DNA of 64,000 nt from an uncultured Bacillaceae bacterium (GCA_947497585.1 CANMHG010000003.1:310001-374000), one strand, 5' to 3'. Positions 10,809-20,370 are shown, numbered from the stretch's first letter. Translations and numbers: made by a program. Notes: generated from the sequence alone by a model not told the origin.

Positions 10809-11219
10809 CTACTGCTCTTTTTGTTGTTCTTTTAGTGCTAGTATCATCAGTGCGTTAAGTTCTTCTGGTGTTAATCTATTCAGGACCATTTCTTTTAATT
10901 CAGCTATCTCTTCTTCAGAAACACCATTTGCAACACTCGTGGTGATGCTTGCAATTTCCAGTGCGGAAAAAGCACCTGTTACAACCTTAATGGCTTCTTC
11001 TTTTGTTGTGAAGGGAAGGTTGCTTTCTTCAAGAAGTTTTTCGTCTTTAAGGAGCGCCTGTATACTTGGGTCATTCAATAACTCCTTCATTTCGGGCAGG
11101 GTTTTTGTTTGAGCAAGCGCTGTATCCATTATTTTGACAGAAGTTTCTTTCCATACATACTGTACTGCAAAGAAACCGATACCTAGTAAGATGAGAAATC
11201 CAATTCCTATTTTCTTCAT
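10809..11219 (-). CDS. Small membrane-anchored protein of unknown function
   Basis: 136 residues. One N-terminal hydrophobic segment (about 5-23) without a lipobox looks like a signal anchor, placing an Ala/Glu/Leu-rich helical domain outside the membrane. A short VSEEEIAELKEMVLNRLTPEEL region looks like paired amphipathic helices. The ribosome site AGGGTGATAGAAA supports the ATG. It converges on the his operon and is not co-directional with yvcD. I do not recognise the family. Confidence 0.75.
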   Translation of the reverse strand: MKKIGIGFLILLGIGFFAVQYVWKETSVKIMDTALAQTKTLPEMKELLNDPSIQALLKDEKLLEESNLPFTTKEEAIKVVTGAFSALEIASITTSVANGVSEEEIAELKEMVLNRLTPEELNALMILALKEQQKEQ

Positions 11220-11378
11220 TTTCTATCACCCTATTTCATCCTACTGAATTCAACATAAAGTGTAAACTACCAAATTATCTTTTTATAAAACTAACCACCA
11301 ATTCCAATCTACTACTATGTATCGCCTTAGCTATGTGTTATACTACCTTCGGTGAGATTATAGAAACTGGAGGAACAA

Positions 11379-12887
11379 ATGGGAAAACGCACATATACTG
11401 AAGTTCAACAGACTGCCCTAATATTACCGTTTGTGCAAACTGGTGAGTATTATTTTAATAAAGGCCTAAAAGCGTATCGCAAACGCGACTTGAATAGTGC
11501 CAGAAAATACTTACAAAGAGCCATTCAGTTAGAGCCTAGAGACCCCATGTTTCTATGCCAATTAGCAGTTGTTCTTACGGACCTTGGAAATTATCAACAA
11601 TCTAATAAACTACATGCAACCATACTTAATGAGATTGATAGTGATATGACAGAGTGTATGTACTTTATGGCGAATAACTATGCCCATTTAGGCTTGTTTC
11701 AAGAATCAAACAAATATGCAACAATGTACTTGAAACACGATCCAGATGGTGAATTTGTCGAAGATACAGAAGACCTGCTAGACTTACTATCGATTGAATC
11801 AGCAGATGACGATATAGATTTCGAAGTAGAAGATGAATTGATTATTAAACAAGAGCAAGCTCGTGAACTTTTGGAGACAGGTAATCTCCAAGAGGCGATT
11901 GAGCTATTAAATGAAATCACACAAGAGTATCCTGAATTCTGGTCAGCATATAACAACCTGGCACTAGCGCATTTTTATACAGGAGAAATTGCTACTGCAT
12001 CGCGCTTGTTAGAAGAAGTGTTGGCTAAAAATCCAGGAAATCTTCACGCACTTTGTAATATGCTTGTCTTCCTTTACTATCAAAGAAAGAACAGGAAGGT
12101 AAAAGAGCTTACTAAAAAACTTGAGTGCATTTATCCAATCTTAGTTGAACATCGTTATAAATTAGGTGCAACCTTTGGTCTAATTGGCCGTTATGATTTG
12201 GCTTTTAAATGGTTAAGAACGCTGCAAAGACAAGGGTTTGATGGAGACGAAACGTTTTATTATTGGCTTGCTTATTCTGCATACTTTACAGGGAACATTT
12301 CAATCGCTGAAAATGCATGGAAGCGAGTGATTGAGGATAATCCTGATAAAAAAGGAACAGAGCCTTGGTCTGGGGACCGACCAAATTCTCTACTAACCAT
12401 CAGTCATCCACACGATAAATGGTTACAGGGTGACTTTATTGAAGAACGTCTTTATGGATTGTTTCTTGCAAGTAAGTCTAATAGCCCAGTCTCATGCATT
12501 GATTTAAAGGAAAACCAGCTTTACTCTACTCTTGAAAAAGAATTTGCAGAATATGTTTGGCATTCCTTTAACAAAAAATCAACCTTCAAAGGACCAGTAT
12601 ATATAGAAGAGGGATACAAGGTAGCAGACTCCCTTTTTAAACATAATCAAGGTACAGATGAATTTCTTGAAGAATTATATCTAACTTGGTTCATGCTCTA
12701 CGATCAGTTAATGAATGAGGAATATTCATTATCGAATACCCTAGCTTGGGCAGCAGCTACAGAGTTTGTGTGGAGAACACTACAACAACAATCCACTACA
12801 AAAAAACACATAAGCGAAAAATATGAGATCTCTCAATCAACCTTAAGTAAGTATGTTAAAATTGTGCAAAGCTTATTTGAGGTATAG
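11379..12887 (+). CDS. yvcD: TPR-repeat protein (YvcD-like)
   Basis: 502 residues with tetratricopeptide repeats at about 20-115 (YFNKGLKAYRKRDLNSARKYL and following) and 150-240 (ARELLETGNLQEAIELLNE and following), separated by a very acidic linker. In Bacillus a TPR gene sits at this place between hisI and trxB. The last 30 residues (HISEKYEISQSTLSKYVKIV) read like a helix-turn-helix, so a DNA-binding or docking C-terminus is possible. The start is supported by GGAGG at good spacing. Function unknown; a protein-interaction scaffold is the safe inference. Confidence 0.85.
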   Translation: MGKRTYTEVQQTALILPFVQTGEYYFNKGLKAYRKRDLNSARKYLQRAIQLEPRDPMFLCQLAVVLTDLGNYQQSNKLHATILNEIDSDMTECMYFMANNYAHLGLFQESNKYATMYLKHDPDGEFVEDTEDLLDLLSIESADDDIDFEVEDELIIKQEQARELLETGNLQEAIELLNEITQEYPEFWSAYNNLALAHFYTGEIATASRLLEEVLAKNPGNLHALCNMLVFLYYQRKNRKVKELTKKLECIYPILVEHRYKLGATFGLIGRYDLAFKWLRTLQRQGFDGDETFYYWLAYSAYFTGNISIAENAWKRVIEDNPDKKGTEPWSGDRPNSLLTISHPHDKWLQGDFIEERLYGLFLASKSNSPVSCIDLKENQLYSTLEKEFAEYVWHSFNKKSTFKGPVYIEEGYKVADSLFKHNQGTDEFLEELYLTWFMLYDQLMNEEYSLSNTLAWAAATEFVWRTLQQQSTTKKHISEKYEISQSTLSKYVKIVQSLFEV

Positions 12888-12890
12888 TAT

Positions 12891-12912
12891 CCCCTGTTAA
12901 AGGGGTTTTTCT
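12891..12912 (+). terminator. yvcD terminator
   Basis: Short stem CCCCT / AGGGG with a 5-nt loop followed by TTTTTCTT, immediately after the stop codon. Confidence 0.7.
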
Positions 12913-12917
12913 TATGT

Positions 12918-13036
12918 CTACGTCCAGCTCCAGCGCCTAGCCCCTCGAGGTCACCTGTGCCATAAAAAGTCGAAGTGCAGACATTTTCTGGCACAGAACA
13001 TTTGCTTGTCGGGGCTGATCAAGGCACTTACGCTTT
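12918..13036. repeat. Dispersed palindromic repeat with a second palindrome nested inside
   Basis: The outer imperfect inverted repeat has AGCGCCTAGCCCC on the left and GGGGCTGATCAAGGCACTT on the right. It is GC-richer than the surrounding DNA. Inside lies a second palindrome with perfect 8-bp arms CTGTGCCA / TGGCACAG (12955-12962, 12989-12996). I recall similar CAGCGCCTAGCCCC elements scattered through Bacillaceae genomes. Non-coding; no ORF with a ribosome site. Confidence 0.6.
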
Positions 13037-13150
13037 TGTGTGAGCAAATTTGTGGCGTTTTATTACTTGTTTTTATAGGATAGTAGTTGGATACACTATA
13101 TTTTGTATATATGAATCGAGAACAACAATTTACGTTATTATTTGCATTGA

Positions 13151-14116
<966 letters not shown>

Positions 14117-14121
14117 CATTT

Positions 14122-14157
14122 AAAGTGTCGGGGATCCTGGCACTTTTTCTTTTTTTA
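14122..14157 (+). terminator. trxB terminator
   Basis: Stem AAAGTGTC / GGCACTTT with one G-U pair, followed by TTCTTTTTTT. Confidence 0.8.
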
Positions 14158-14172
14158 AACAACTTGAATCTA

Positions 14173-14302
14173 GTCCGTTCCTTTCCGCTGCAGGCACTTG
14201 CTTTCCGCGGGGAGGGATGCGAGCCTCCTCGGCTTTGCCTGCGGGGTCTCGCACTTCCCTCTTCCTCCCGCAGGAGTCAAGTGCCTTCCGCTCCAATGCA
14301 CT
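14173..14302. repeat. Dispersed GC-rich palindromic repeat, copy 1
   Basis: About 130 bp. Left side CTGCAGGCACTTGCTTTCCG and right side CAAGTGCCTTCCGCTCCAAT form an inverted repeat (GGCACTTG / CAAGTGCC), with an inner GCGAG / CTCGC hairpin. A second copy with the same ends lies at 19979-20110. Much richer in G+C than the flanks. An ORF over it on the plus strand is an artefact of the repeat. Confidence 0.8.
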
Positions 14303-14348
14303 CTTTTTATAAACAAAGGGAACTATTCATACTATGTAAAAAGTTTCA

Positions 14349-14406
14349 GTTATTCGCTAAAATCCACGAGACTCCCGCGGAAAGCGAGTGGATTTTAGCG
14401 AATAAC
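14349..14406. repeat. Perfect 19-bp inverted repeat (58-bp hairpin)
   Basis: GTTATTCGCTAAAATCCAC and its exact complement flank a 20-nt loop containing CTCCCGCGGAAAGCGA. That loop resembles the end of the dispersed repeat just upstream in reverse, so this may be an internally deleted derivative. It has no U tract and so is not a standard terminator. Confidence 0.8.
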
Positions 14407-14555
14407 GCCCCATGAATTTATACAAGCCCATATTTGTAAACTCGTCCTTCATAAAAAGTAACTACTATTTAACTCTGTTGTAACACGTATGAAATATTTT
14501 TCTAGTATGATGTGGTTAAGTAATTGACCCCCTTTTATATATTAGATACTTGTTA

Positions 14556-14588
14556 GGCACAGGTTCCCTTTCCTGTGCCCCTTTTTTA
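14556..14588 (+). terminator. Strong orphan terminator upstream of yvcI
   Basis: GGCACAGG / CCTGTGCC stem with an 8-nt loop, then CCTTTTTT. No protein gene lies between the trxB terminator and this one, so it may end a short non-coding transcript. The interval 14407-14555 otherwise shows nothing I can identify. Confidence 0.8.
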
Positions 14589-14726
14589 TATAAAAAGTAC
14601 TGAAAAATAGGACAATGGACATGTTTTTCATGAAAACGCTATGAAACGTGAAACCTTATAAAAACTAAATCGTAATATACTTTTAGAATATTACATTACA
14701 AAAATTTTTTATACATATCTTGTTCA

Positions 14727-14755
14727 TTGTTACACATTACTTTAAATAGTATAAT
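14727..14755 (+). promoter_or_regulatory. Promoter of the yvcI-rapZ-yvcK-whiA-crh operon
   Basis: TTGTTA, 17-bp spacer, TATAAT. The perfect -10 lies about 85 bp before the yvcI start. Confidence 0.65.
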
Positions 14756-14841
14756 AAATGATAATGCTTTCATTTACATGCAGCGGGATAGGCAAATACA
14801 TATATATACAGCACCTAGCTGTTCGACTCGGGGTGAAATGT

Positions 14842-15300
14842 GTGCAAAGGGTGACTAACTGCGTTCTTGTGAAAGACAATAAAGTTCTTCTACTTCAAAA
14901 ACCAAGCAGAGGCTGGTGGGTTGCACCGGGTGGGAAAATGGAGCAAGGAGAATCTGTTAAAGATTCGTGTGTAAGAGAATATCGAGAAGAAACAGGAATA
15001 TATTTAAAAAATCCTACAATAAAGGGGATTTTTACTTTTATTATTAAAGACCAAGAGGAAATCGTTTCCGAGTGGATGATGTTCACTTTCTATGCATCAG
15101 AATATGATGGGGAAAATGTGGATGAATCTGAAGAGGGAAAGGTTGCTTGGCATGAAATTGATAAGGTGAGCGATCTTCCGATGGCACCAGGTGATTTTCA
15201 TATCATTGACTACTTAATTAAGGGGAGTGGTACGATTTACGGAACCTTTACCTATACTCCCAATTTTGAACTACTAGCCTATCGCTTAGATCCTAGTTAA
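14842..15300 (+). CDS. yvcI: NUDIX hydrolase (YvcI)
   Basis: Nudix box present: GGKMEQGESVKDSCVREYREETGI is spread over about residues 30-53 and carries the catalytic REETG glutamates. The downstream region (VSEWMMFTFYA, PMAPGDFHI, GTFTYTPNFELLAYRLDP) matches my recollection of Bacillus YvcI, including gene order before rapZ. Substrate unknown; the family cleaves nucleoside diphosphates linked to another moiety. I chose GTG 14842 because GGGGTG lies 6 nt upstream and QRVTNCVL then starts the protein; an extension to ATG 14758 adds 28 unlikely residues. Confidence 0.88.
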   Translation: MQRVTNCVLVKDNKVLLLQKPSRGWWVAPGGKMEQGESVKDSCVREYREETGIYLKNPTIKGIFTFIIKDQEEIVSEWMMFTFYASEYDGENVDESEEGKVAWHEIDKVSDLPMAPGDFHIIDYLIKGSGTIYGTFTYTPNFELLAYRLDPS

Positions 15301-15327
15301 CATATCTTGTATATTGGAGGTAAAACA

Positions 15328-16212
15328 ATGAGTACAGGTTCTACAAGTGATATTCAATTAGTGATAATCACAGGAATGTCCGGGGCTGGAAAAACAGTTG
15401 CTATTCAAAGTTTTGAAGACCTTGGCTACTTTTGTGTAGATAATTTACCACCTTCTTTACTTCCTAAGTTTTTAGAGCTTATGAAAGAGTCAGGAAGTAA
15501 AATGAATAAAGTAGCATTAGTGATGGACTTGCGTGGAAGAGAGTTCTTTGAGAGTCTTTTCGAAGCACTGGATGATATCATTGAAAAATCATGGATTACA
15601 CCACAAATTTTATTTTTGGATGCAAAAGACTCTATTTTAGTAAGTCGTTATAAAGAAACTCGCCGCTCTCACCCGCTTGCAAATAACGGTTCCCCACTAA
15701 CAGGAATTGAGAATGAGAGAGAAGTTCTTGAGGAGCTAAAGGGAAGAGCACAATTAATATATGATACGTCTAACCTAAAACCAAGGGAGCTACGTGAAAA
15801 GATACTTAAGCAGTTCTCAACACATTCTTCTCAGACTTTCTCGGTTAACGTCTTTTCATTTGGATTTAAATATGGCATTCCTATTGATGCTGACTTAGTT
15901 TTTGATGTGAGATTTTTACCGAATCCTCACTACATCGATACACTCAGACCAAAAACAGGTCTTGATGAAGAAGTATCATCCTATGTTTTAAAATGGGGAG
16001 AAACTCAAAAATTCGCTGAAAAATTAATTGATTTATTGGCCTTTATGCTTCCTTACTACAAGCGAGAAGGAAAGAGTCAGTTAGTGATCGCAATTGGTTG
16101 CACTGGTGGGCAGCATCGTTCTGTGACACTTGCTGAATATCTTGGTAAATATTTTTCGAATGAATACAAAACCATTGTCTCTCATCGCGATATTGATAAG
16201 AGGAAGGAATAG
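15328..16212 (+). CDS. rapZ: RNase adapter / nucleotide-binding protein RapZ (YvcJ)
   Basis: P-loop protein of 294 aa with Walker A GMSGAGKT near residue 17 and a conserved C-terminal domain ([14 protein letters not shown]). In Bacillus YvcJ hydrolyses GTP/ATP and affects competence; in enterics RapZ controls GlmS through sRNA decay, which is not established here. The start ATG follows GGAGG at 7 nt; a GTA/ATG-containing 7-residue extension overlaps that ribosome site. Second gene of the operon, 2 nt before yvcK. Confidence 0.95.
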   Translation: MSTGSTSDIQLVIITGMSGAGKTVAIQSFEDLGYFCVDNLPPSLLPKFLELMKESGSKMNKVALVMDLRGREFFESLFEALDDIIEKSWITPQILFLDAKDSILVSRYKETRRSHPLANNGSPLTGIENEREVLEELKGRAQLIYDTSNLKPRELREKILKQFSTHSSQTFSVNVFSFGFKYGIPIDADLVFDVRFLPNPHYIDTLRPKTGLDEEVSSYVLKWGETQKFAEKLIDLLAFMLPYYKREGKSQLVIAIGCTGGQHRSVTLAEYLGKYFSNEYKTIVSHRDIDKRKE

Positions 16213-16214
16213 CT

Positions 16215-17195
16215 ATGAAGAAAGCAAAACAACCTAGAATTGTCATAATTGGTGGGGGAACAGGGCTTTCCGTTTTACTTAGAGGGTTAAAAAAGCATCC
16301 TCTTGATATTACTGCAATTGTAACCGTTGCGGATGATGGTGGTAGCTCTGGTAGACTTCGTGATGAGATGGATATTCCACCGCCAGGGGATATACGCAAT
16401 GTAATAGCAGCATTGTCAGATGTAGAACCCTTAGTAGAAGAGTTGTTTCAGCATCGATTTAAAAATGGAAGTGGGTTGTCTGGGCATTCACTTGGCAATC
16501 TAATTCTAGCGGCAATGACAACAATTACAGGTGATTTCGTACATGCTATTAGTGAGATGAGCAAGGTGTTAAACGTACGAGGACGAGTTTTACCTGCTGC
16601 AAACCGTAGTGTTATATTACATGCGGAAATGGAAGATGGAACAGTTGTTTCTGGAGAATCAAAAATTCCATACTCAGGTAAGGAAATTAAGCGAGTCTTT
16701 TTAACACCTCATGACATTGAACCAGTGAATGAAACCTTGTCAGCAATCCGCGAAGCTGACTTAATAATAATTGGGCCTGGTAGTCTGTATACAAGTATTC
16801 TTCCAAACTTACTAGTGCCAAAAATCGGAGAAGAAGTTATAAAAGCTAAAGCAAAAAAGGTTTATATATGTAACGTGATGACTCAGGCTGGTGAGACCTT
16901 AAATTACACAGCAAGTGATCATGTAAGAGCCTTATATCGACATATGAATACATCATTTCTTGATATGATTTTAGTGAATGATGAAGGAATTCCTGATAAG
17001 ATAAAAGCAAAATATGCTAAAGAGCTTGCACAATCCGTTGATTATGACCTGCAGCGCCTTTCTGAACTAGGTCTTGAAATCATCCATGGAAATATTATTA
17101 GTTACGAAGACGAAGTGATACGTCATGATACGTCTAAAGTAGCTTCAATCTTATATAAATTAGTTGATTCAGCCCGTGTTTTAGAGGGGAATTAA
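16215..17195 (+). CDS. yvcK: YvcK/CofD-like gluconeogenesis factor
   Basis: 326 residues with the N-terminal GGGTGLSVLLRGLK and VADDGGSSGRLR motifs of the CofD/YvcK fold, then GHSLGNLI and GPGSLYTSILPN. In B. subtilis YvcK binds UDP-sugars and is needed on gluconeogenic carbon sources and for cell-shape control. It sits between rapZ and whiA in the conserved cluster. AAGAGGAAGG precedes the ATG. Confidence 0.95.
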   Translation: MKKAKQPRIVIIGGGTGLSVLLRGLKKHPLDITAIVTVADDGGSSGRLRDEMDIPPPGDIRNVIAALSDVEPLVEELFQHRFKNGSGLSGHSLGNLILAAMTTITGDFVHAISEMSKVLNVRGRVLPAANRSVILHAEMEDGTVVSGESKIPYSGKEIKRVFLTPHDIEPVNETLSAIREADLIIIGPGSLYTSILPNLLVPKIGEEVIKAKAKKVYICNVMTQAGETLNYTASDHVRALYRHMNTSFLDMILVNDEGIPDKIKAKYAKELAQSVDYDLQRLSELGLEIIHGNIISYEDEVIRHDTSKVASILYKLVDSARVLEGN

Positions 17196-17265
17196 TTCAA
17201 GAAATCATTTATAATAAAAAGTGCAAACGGATGCACTTTCTAACCATCTACACGGGGGTGATGTT

Positions 17266-18222
17266 GTGTCATTTGCATCAGAGACGAAGAAAGAACTTAC
17301 AAATATACAATTAAAGCCTTGCTGTGTTCATTCTGAACTATCTGCTTTAATTCGAATGAATGGCTCACTCTCCTTTTCGAATAGAAAACTAGTCCTAGAT
17401 ATTCAAACGGAAAATGCAGCGATTGCCCGTAGAATTTATACATTATTAAAAACAGAATACAATGTAACTATTGAGCTACTAGTTCGTAAAAAGATGAGAC
17501 TGAAGAAAAATAATGTTTATATCGTTCGACTTGTAGAGCGTGCACAGGAAATTCTAGAAGATTTAAAGATCGTTAACAGTGATGAGGGCTTTTCCTTTTT
17601 ATATGATATTTCAAAGGAGCTCATTACTAAAAAGTGCTGTAAACGTTCCTATTTACGAGGTGCATTTTTAGCAGGTGGTTCTGTTAATAACCCAGAAACA
17701 TCGTCTTATCATCTAGAGATTTTTTCACTTTACAAAGAACATATTGAATCCTTATGTGAATTAATGAATTCGTTTGGCTTAAATGCAAAAACACTAGAGC
17801 GCAAAAAAGGGTTTATTACTTATCTTAAAGAAGCAGAAAGAATTACTGAATTTTTGAATATAATTGGGGCTCATAGTGCTTTGCTTCGTTTTGAAGATAT
17901 AAGGATTGTTCGCGATATGAGAAATTCCGTGAACCGACTTGTAAACTGTGAGACAGCCAATTTAAATAAAACGATTGGTGCTGCACTGCGACAGGTTGAA
18001 AATATTCGATTCATAGAATCAACTGTTGGTCTAACTGCATTGCCAGAGAAGCTTCGTGAAATTGCAGAGCTTCGTGTGAAGTATGCTGATGTTACTTTAA
18101 AAGAACTCGGAGAAATGGTTTCAACAGGAAAAATCAGTAAATCAGGCATCAATCACCGCTTGCGGAAGATTGACGAAATAGCAGATAAAATACGTGCCGG
18201 ACATCCGATTTCAGATAACTAA
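17266..18222 (+). CDS. whiA: Sporulation/cell-division regulator WhiA
   Basis: 318 residues. The N-terminal domain resembles LAGLIDADG homing endonucleases without catalytic function ([20 protein letters not shown]), and the C-terminal helix-turn-helix is in [21 protein letters not shown]. In Bacillus it influences division and chromosome segregation. The start is GTG 17266 ([10 protein letters not shown]), preceded by GGGGGTGAT; the frame upstream contains no family sequence. An 8-bp hairpin (AAAGTGCA / TGCACTTT, 17218-17239) lies just before, without a U tract. Confidence 0.95.
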   Translation: MSFASETKKELTNIQLKPCCVHSELSALIRMNGSLSFSNRKLVLDIQTENAAIARRIYTLLKTEYNVTIELLVRKKMRLKKNNVYIVRLVERAQEILEDLKIVNSDEGFSFLYDISKELITKKCCKRSYLRGAFLAGGSVNNPETSSYHLEIFSLYKEHIESLCELMNSFGLNAKTLERKKGFITYLKEAERITEFLNIIGAHSALLRFEDIRIVRDMRNSVNRLVNCETANLNKTIGAALRQVENIRFIESTVGLTALPEKLREIAELRVKYADVTLKELGEMVSTGKISKSGINHRLRKIDEIADKIRAGHPISDN

Positions 18223-18250
18223 AAACAAAAAAATAGAGGAGGAATTCACA

Positions 18251-18508
18251 ATGGTTGAAAAACAAGTAGAGGTATTATTAAAAACAGGTTTACAGGCGCG
18301 TCCAGCTGCCCTTTTCGTTCAAGAGGCAAATAAATATTCTTCAGATATCTTCTTAGAGAAAGATGGCAAAAAGGTAAATGCAAAAAGTATCATGGGTCTA
18401 ATGAGCTTAGCAGTAGGCTCTGGAGCTACAATTACGTTAGCTGCTGATGGTAATGATGAAGCAGAAGCTTTAGAAGCTTTAGCAACATTTGTACAGCAAG
18501 AAGGATAA
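18251..18508 (+). CDS. crh: Catabolite repression HPr-like protein Crh
   Basis: HPr paralogue of 85 aa. The phosphotransfer His15 of HPr is replaced by Gln15 (TGLQARPAA), while regulatory Ser46 is kept (NAKSIMGLMS). It therefore cannot act in sugar transport but can be phosphorylated by HPr kinase and serve as CcpA corepressor. GAGGAGG precedes the ATG. Last gene of the operon; in Bacillus Crh also modulates methylglyoxal synthase and GapA-related physiology. Confidence 0.97.
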   Translation: MVEKQVEVLLKTGLQARPAALFVQEANKYSSDIFLEKDGKKVNAKSIMGLMSLAVGSGATITLAADGNDEAEALEALATFVQQEG

Positions 18509-18515
18509 ATGAGGG

Positions 18516-18554
18516 AAGGCCGATCACTATTTTAGTGAGAGGGCCTTTTTTTGT
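18516..18554 (+). terminator. crh operon terminator
   Basis: AAGGCC / GGCCTT outer stem with inner TCACT / AGTGA, then a run of Ts. Confidence 0.85.
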
Positions 18555-18593
18555 TTAGGTAAAATGTTAGAAGGGATTCTGTTCTCTGGTTGA

Positions 18594-19166
18594 TTCAGAC
18601 AAGCTGAATGAGGGAGTACAGGAACGAGTGCGAATCGCGGGGGCTGATAGGGACGGGTTGAGTGAGGTACTGCAGAAACGAGTCCGAATCCAAGGTTGAT
18701 AGGGACAGGTTGAGTGAGGTAGTACAGAAACGAGTCCGAATCCGAGGCAGATAGGGACAGGTTGAGTGAGGTAGTACAGAAACGAGTCCGAATCCGGGGC
18801 AAATAGGGACAGGTTGAGTGAGGTAGTACAGAAACGAGTCCGAATCCGAGGCAGATAGGGACAGGTTGAGTGAGGTAGTGCAGGAACGAGTCCGAATCCG
18901 AGGCAGATAGGGACAGGTTGAGTGAGGTAGTACAGGAACGAGTCCGAATCCGGGGTTGATAGGGACAGGTTGAGTGTGTGACTTAAGGAACGAGTCCGAA
19001 ACCGAGGCAGATAGGGACAGGTTGAGTGTGTGACTTCAGGAACGAGTCCGAATCCAGGGCAGATAGGGACAGGTTGAGTGAGGTAGTACAGGAACGAGTC
19101 CGAATCCGAGGCAGATAGGGACAGGTTGAAAGAGGTAGTACAGTAACGAGTTCCAATCCCAATCCC
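18594..19166. repeat. 52-bp tandem repeat array A (about 11 copies)
   Basis: The anchor GGACAGGTTGAG or a close variant recurs at 18651, 18703, 18755, 18807, 18859, 18911, 18963, 19015, 19067 and 19119, exactly 52 bp apart, plus a degenerate copy near 18599. Other conserved blocks are GAACGAGTCCGAATCC and GAGGCAGATAG. It fills the convergent gap between the crh and clpP terminators. It has no unique spacers, so it is not CRISPR. The reverse strand matches array B at 60201-61150 (same period, about two thirds identical). Long minus-strand ORFs across it (e.g. 200 codons) are repeat artefacts. Confidence 0.95.
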
Positions 19167-19204
19167 CACAAAAAAGGTGTCCCTACATTACTTAGGGACA
19201 CCTT
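19167..19204 (-). terminator. clpP terminator
   Basis: Perfect 11-bp stem AAGGTGTCCCT / AGGGACACCTT, 9-nt loop; on the minus strand it is followed by TTTTTTGT. Confidence 0.9.
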
Positions 19205-19219
19205 CCACATCTTCTACTT

Positions 19220-19825
19220 TTACTTACTAGCAGGACCTTCATCAGGTTTTCTTGTTAACACTTGATCAATTAGTCCGTAATCAAGAGCTTTCTCAGCAGT
19301 CATAAAGTTATCGCGCTCTGTATCACGCTCAATCACTTCTAGTGGCTGACCTGTACGCTCTGAAAGGATTGTATTAAGCTTATCACGTAAGAAAAGAATA
19401 CGTTTAGCAGCAATTTCAATTTCAGTTGCTTGCCCTTGTGCTCCACCAAGTGGTTGGTGAATCATAACTTCACTGTTAGGAAGTGCAAAACGTTTTCCTT
19501 TTTCACCAGCTGCTAATAGGAATGCTCCCATTGAAGCCGCCATACCGATACAAATTGTAGATACTTTTGGCTTGATGAACTGCATTGTGTCATAAATAGC
19601 CATACCAGCTGTGATAGAACCACCTGGGCTGTTAATGTAAAGTGAGATATCTTTTTCTGGATCTTCTGCAGCAAGGAATAATAATTGAGAAACGATTGAG
19701 TTTGCAACATTATCGTCGATTGCGCTACCTAACATAATAATACGGTCTTTTAAAAGACGTGAGTAGATATCGTATGCGCGTTCGCCACGGTTTGTTTGTT
19801 CAATGACTGTAGGAATTAAGTTCAT
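19220..19825 (-). CDS. clpP: ATP-dependent Clp protease proteolytic subunit
   Basis: Serine protease of 201 aa forming the tetradecameric chamber used by ClpC/ClpX/ClpE. Catalytic Ser98 (GMAASMGAF) and His123 (MIHQPLGG) are at standard positions and the acidic member lies near residue 172. The ATG at 19825 follows GGAGGAACAATTTAC and gives the family N-terminus [10 protein letters not shown]; 18 further codons upstream are spurious. Controlled by a CtsR-type operator overlapping its promoter. Also degrades tmRNA-tagged proteins (ssrA and smpB are in this window). Confidence 0.97.
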   Translation of the reverse strand: MNLIPTVIEQTNRGERAYDIYSRLLKDRIIMLGSAIDDNVANSIVSQLLFLAAEDPEKDISLYINSPGGSITAGMAIYDTMQFIKPKVSTICIGMAASMGAFLLAAGEKGKRFALPNSEVMIHQPLGGAQGQATEIEIAAKRILFLRDKLNTILSERTGQPLEVIERDTERDNFMTAEKALDYGLIDQVLTRKPDEGPASK

Positions 19826-19870
19826 GTAAATTGTTCCTCCTTTAATTAGTTCTTCAATATGTATATGTTT

Positions 19871-19900
19871 ATCATACAACTAAGGTCAACTAAGGTCAAA
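19871..19900 (-). promoter_or_regulatory. clpP promoter with overlapping CtsR operator
   Basis: On the minus strand: TTGACC, 17-bp spacer, TATGAT. Overlapping it on the plus strand is GGTCAACTAAGGTCAAA (19884-19900), one mismatch from the CtsR heptad direct repeat GGTCAAA-NAN-GGTCAAA. Known biology: CtsR represses clp genes until heat or protein stress. Confidence 0.85.
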
Positions 19901-19978
19901 CGAAAGGTCTTGCTATTACTATCCTATTTCTACTGAGGGGTAGTTATTACCTCTTTTTAAGCTGCAAATTGTAACTTG

Positions 19979-20110
19979 CCCGTTCCTTTACGCTGCAGGC
20001 ACTTGCTTTCCGCGGGGAGGGATGTGAGCCTCCTCGACGCTATGCGTCTGTGGGGTCTCACACTTCCCTCAACTCCCGCAGGAGTCAAGTGCCTTCCGCT
20101 CCAATCCACT
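19979..20110. repeat. Dispersed GC-rich palindromic repeat, copy 2
   Basis: Same ends as the element at 14173-14302 (CTGCAGGCACTTGCTTTCCG ... CAAGTGCCTTCCGCTCCAAT) with a diverged centre (GACGCTATGCGTC hairpin). Located between the divergent clpP promoter and the tRNA gene. Confidence 0.8.
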
Positions 20111-20181
20111 AATCAAAATTACATAGGATAAAAAATCACTACCGATCAGGGACCTTAGTAATTATATGTAAAAAGTAAAAC

Positions 20182-20217
20182 CACAATCACCATGATACCC
20201 TTGATTGTGAGTTTTTA
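20182..20217 (+). terminator. Terminator-like hairpin before the tRNA
   Basis: CACAATCA / TGATTGTG stem with a 12-nt loop followed by AGTTTTTAA. No gene upstream on this strand is evident, so its role is unclear. Confidence 0.5.
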
Positions 20218-20291
20218 ACCCTTTAAAATGTCTTGCATTGGAAATAAATCTAACTTATAATGATGAATGCAGTGTTTACATTTATTGTAAT

Positions 20292-20363
20292 GCCCTCGTA
20301 GTGTAGTGGATAGCACAAGAGATTCCGGTTCTCTTAGGGTGGGTTCGAATCCTGTCGAGGGCG
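20292..20363 (+). tRNA. tRNA-Arg (anticodon CCG)
   Basis: 72-nt cloverleaf: acceptor GCCCTCG / CGAGGGC, D arm GTGT...GCAC, anticodon stem AGAGA / TCTCT with loop TTCCGGT (anticodon CCG, reads CGG), T loop TTCGAAT. The 3' CCA is not encoded. A solitary tRNA-Arg at this position is consistent with Bacillus gene order. Confidence 0.95.
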
Positions 20364-20370
20364 TAAAAAT

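Noticed and set aside
14125..14415. 96- and 66-codon ORFs after trxB
   Set aside because: They cover the dispersed palindromic repeat and have no ribosome site; composition is that of the repeat.
18594..19166. CRISPR array
   Set aside because: The whole 52-bp unit repeats with scattered changes; there are no conserved short repeats alternating with unique spacers and no cas genes.
18527..19210. Three minus-strand ORFs across array A
   Set aside because: Repeat artefacts for the same reason, without ribosome sites and overlapping the clpP terminator.
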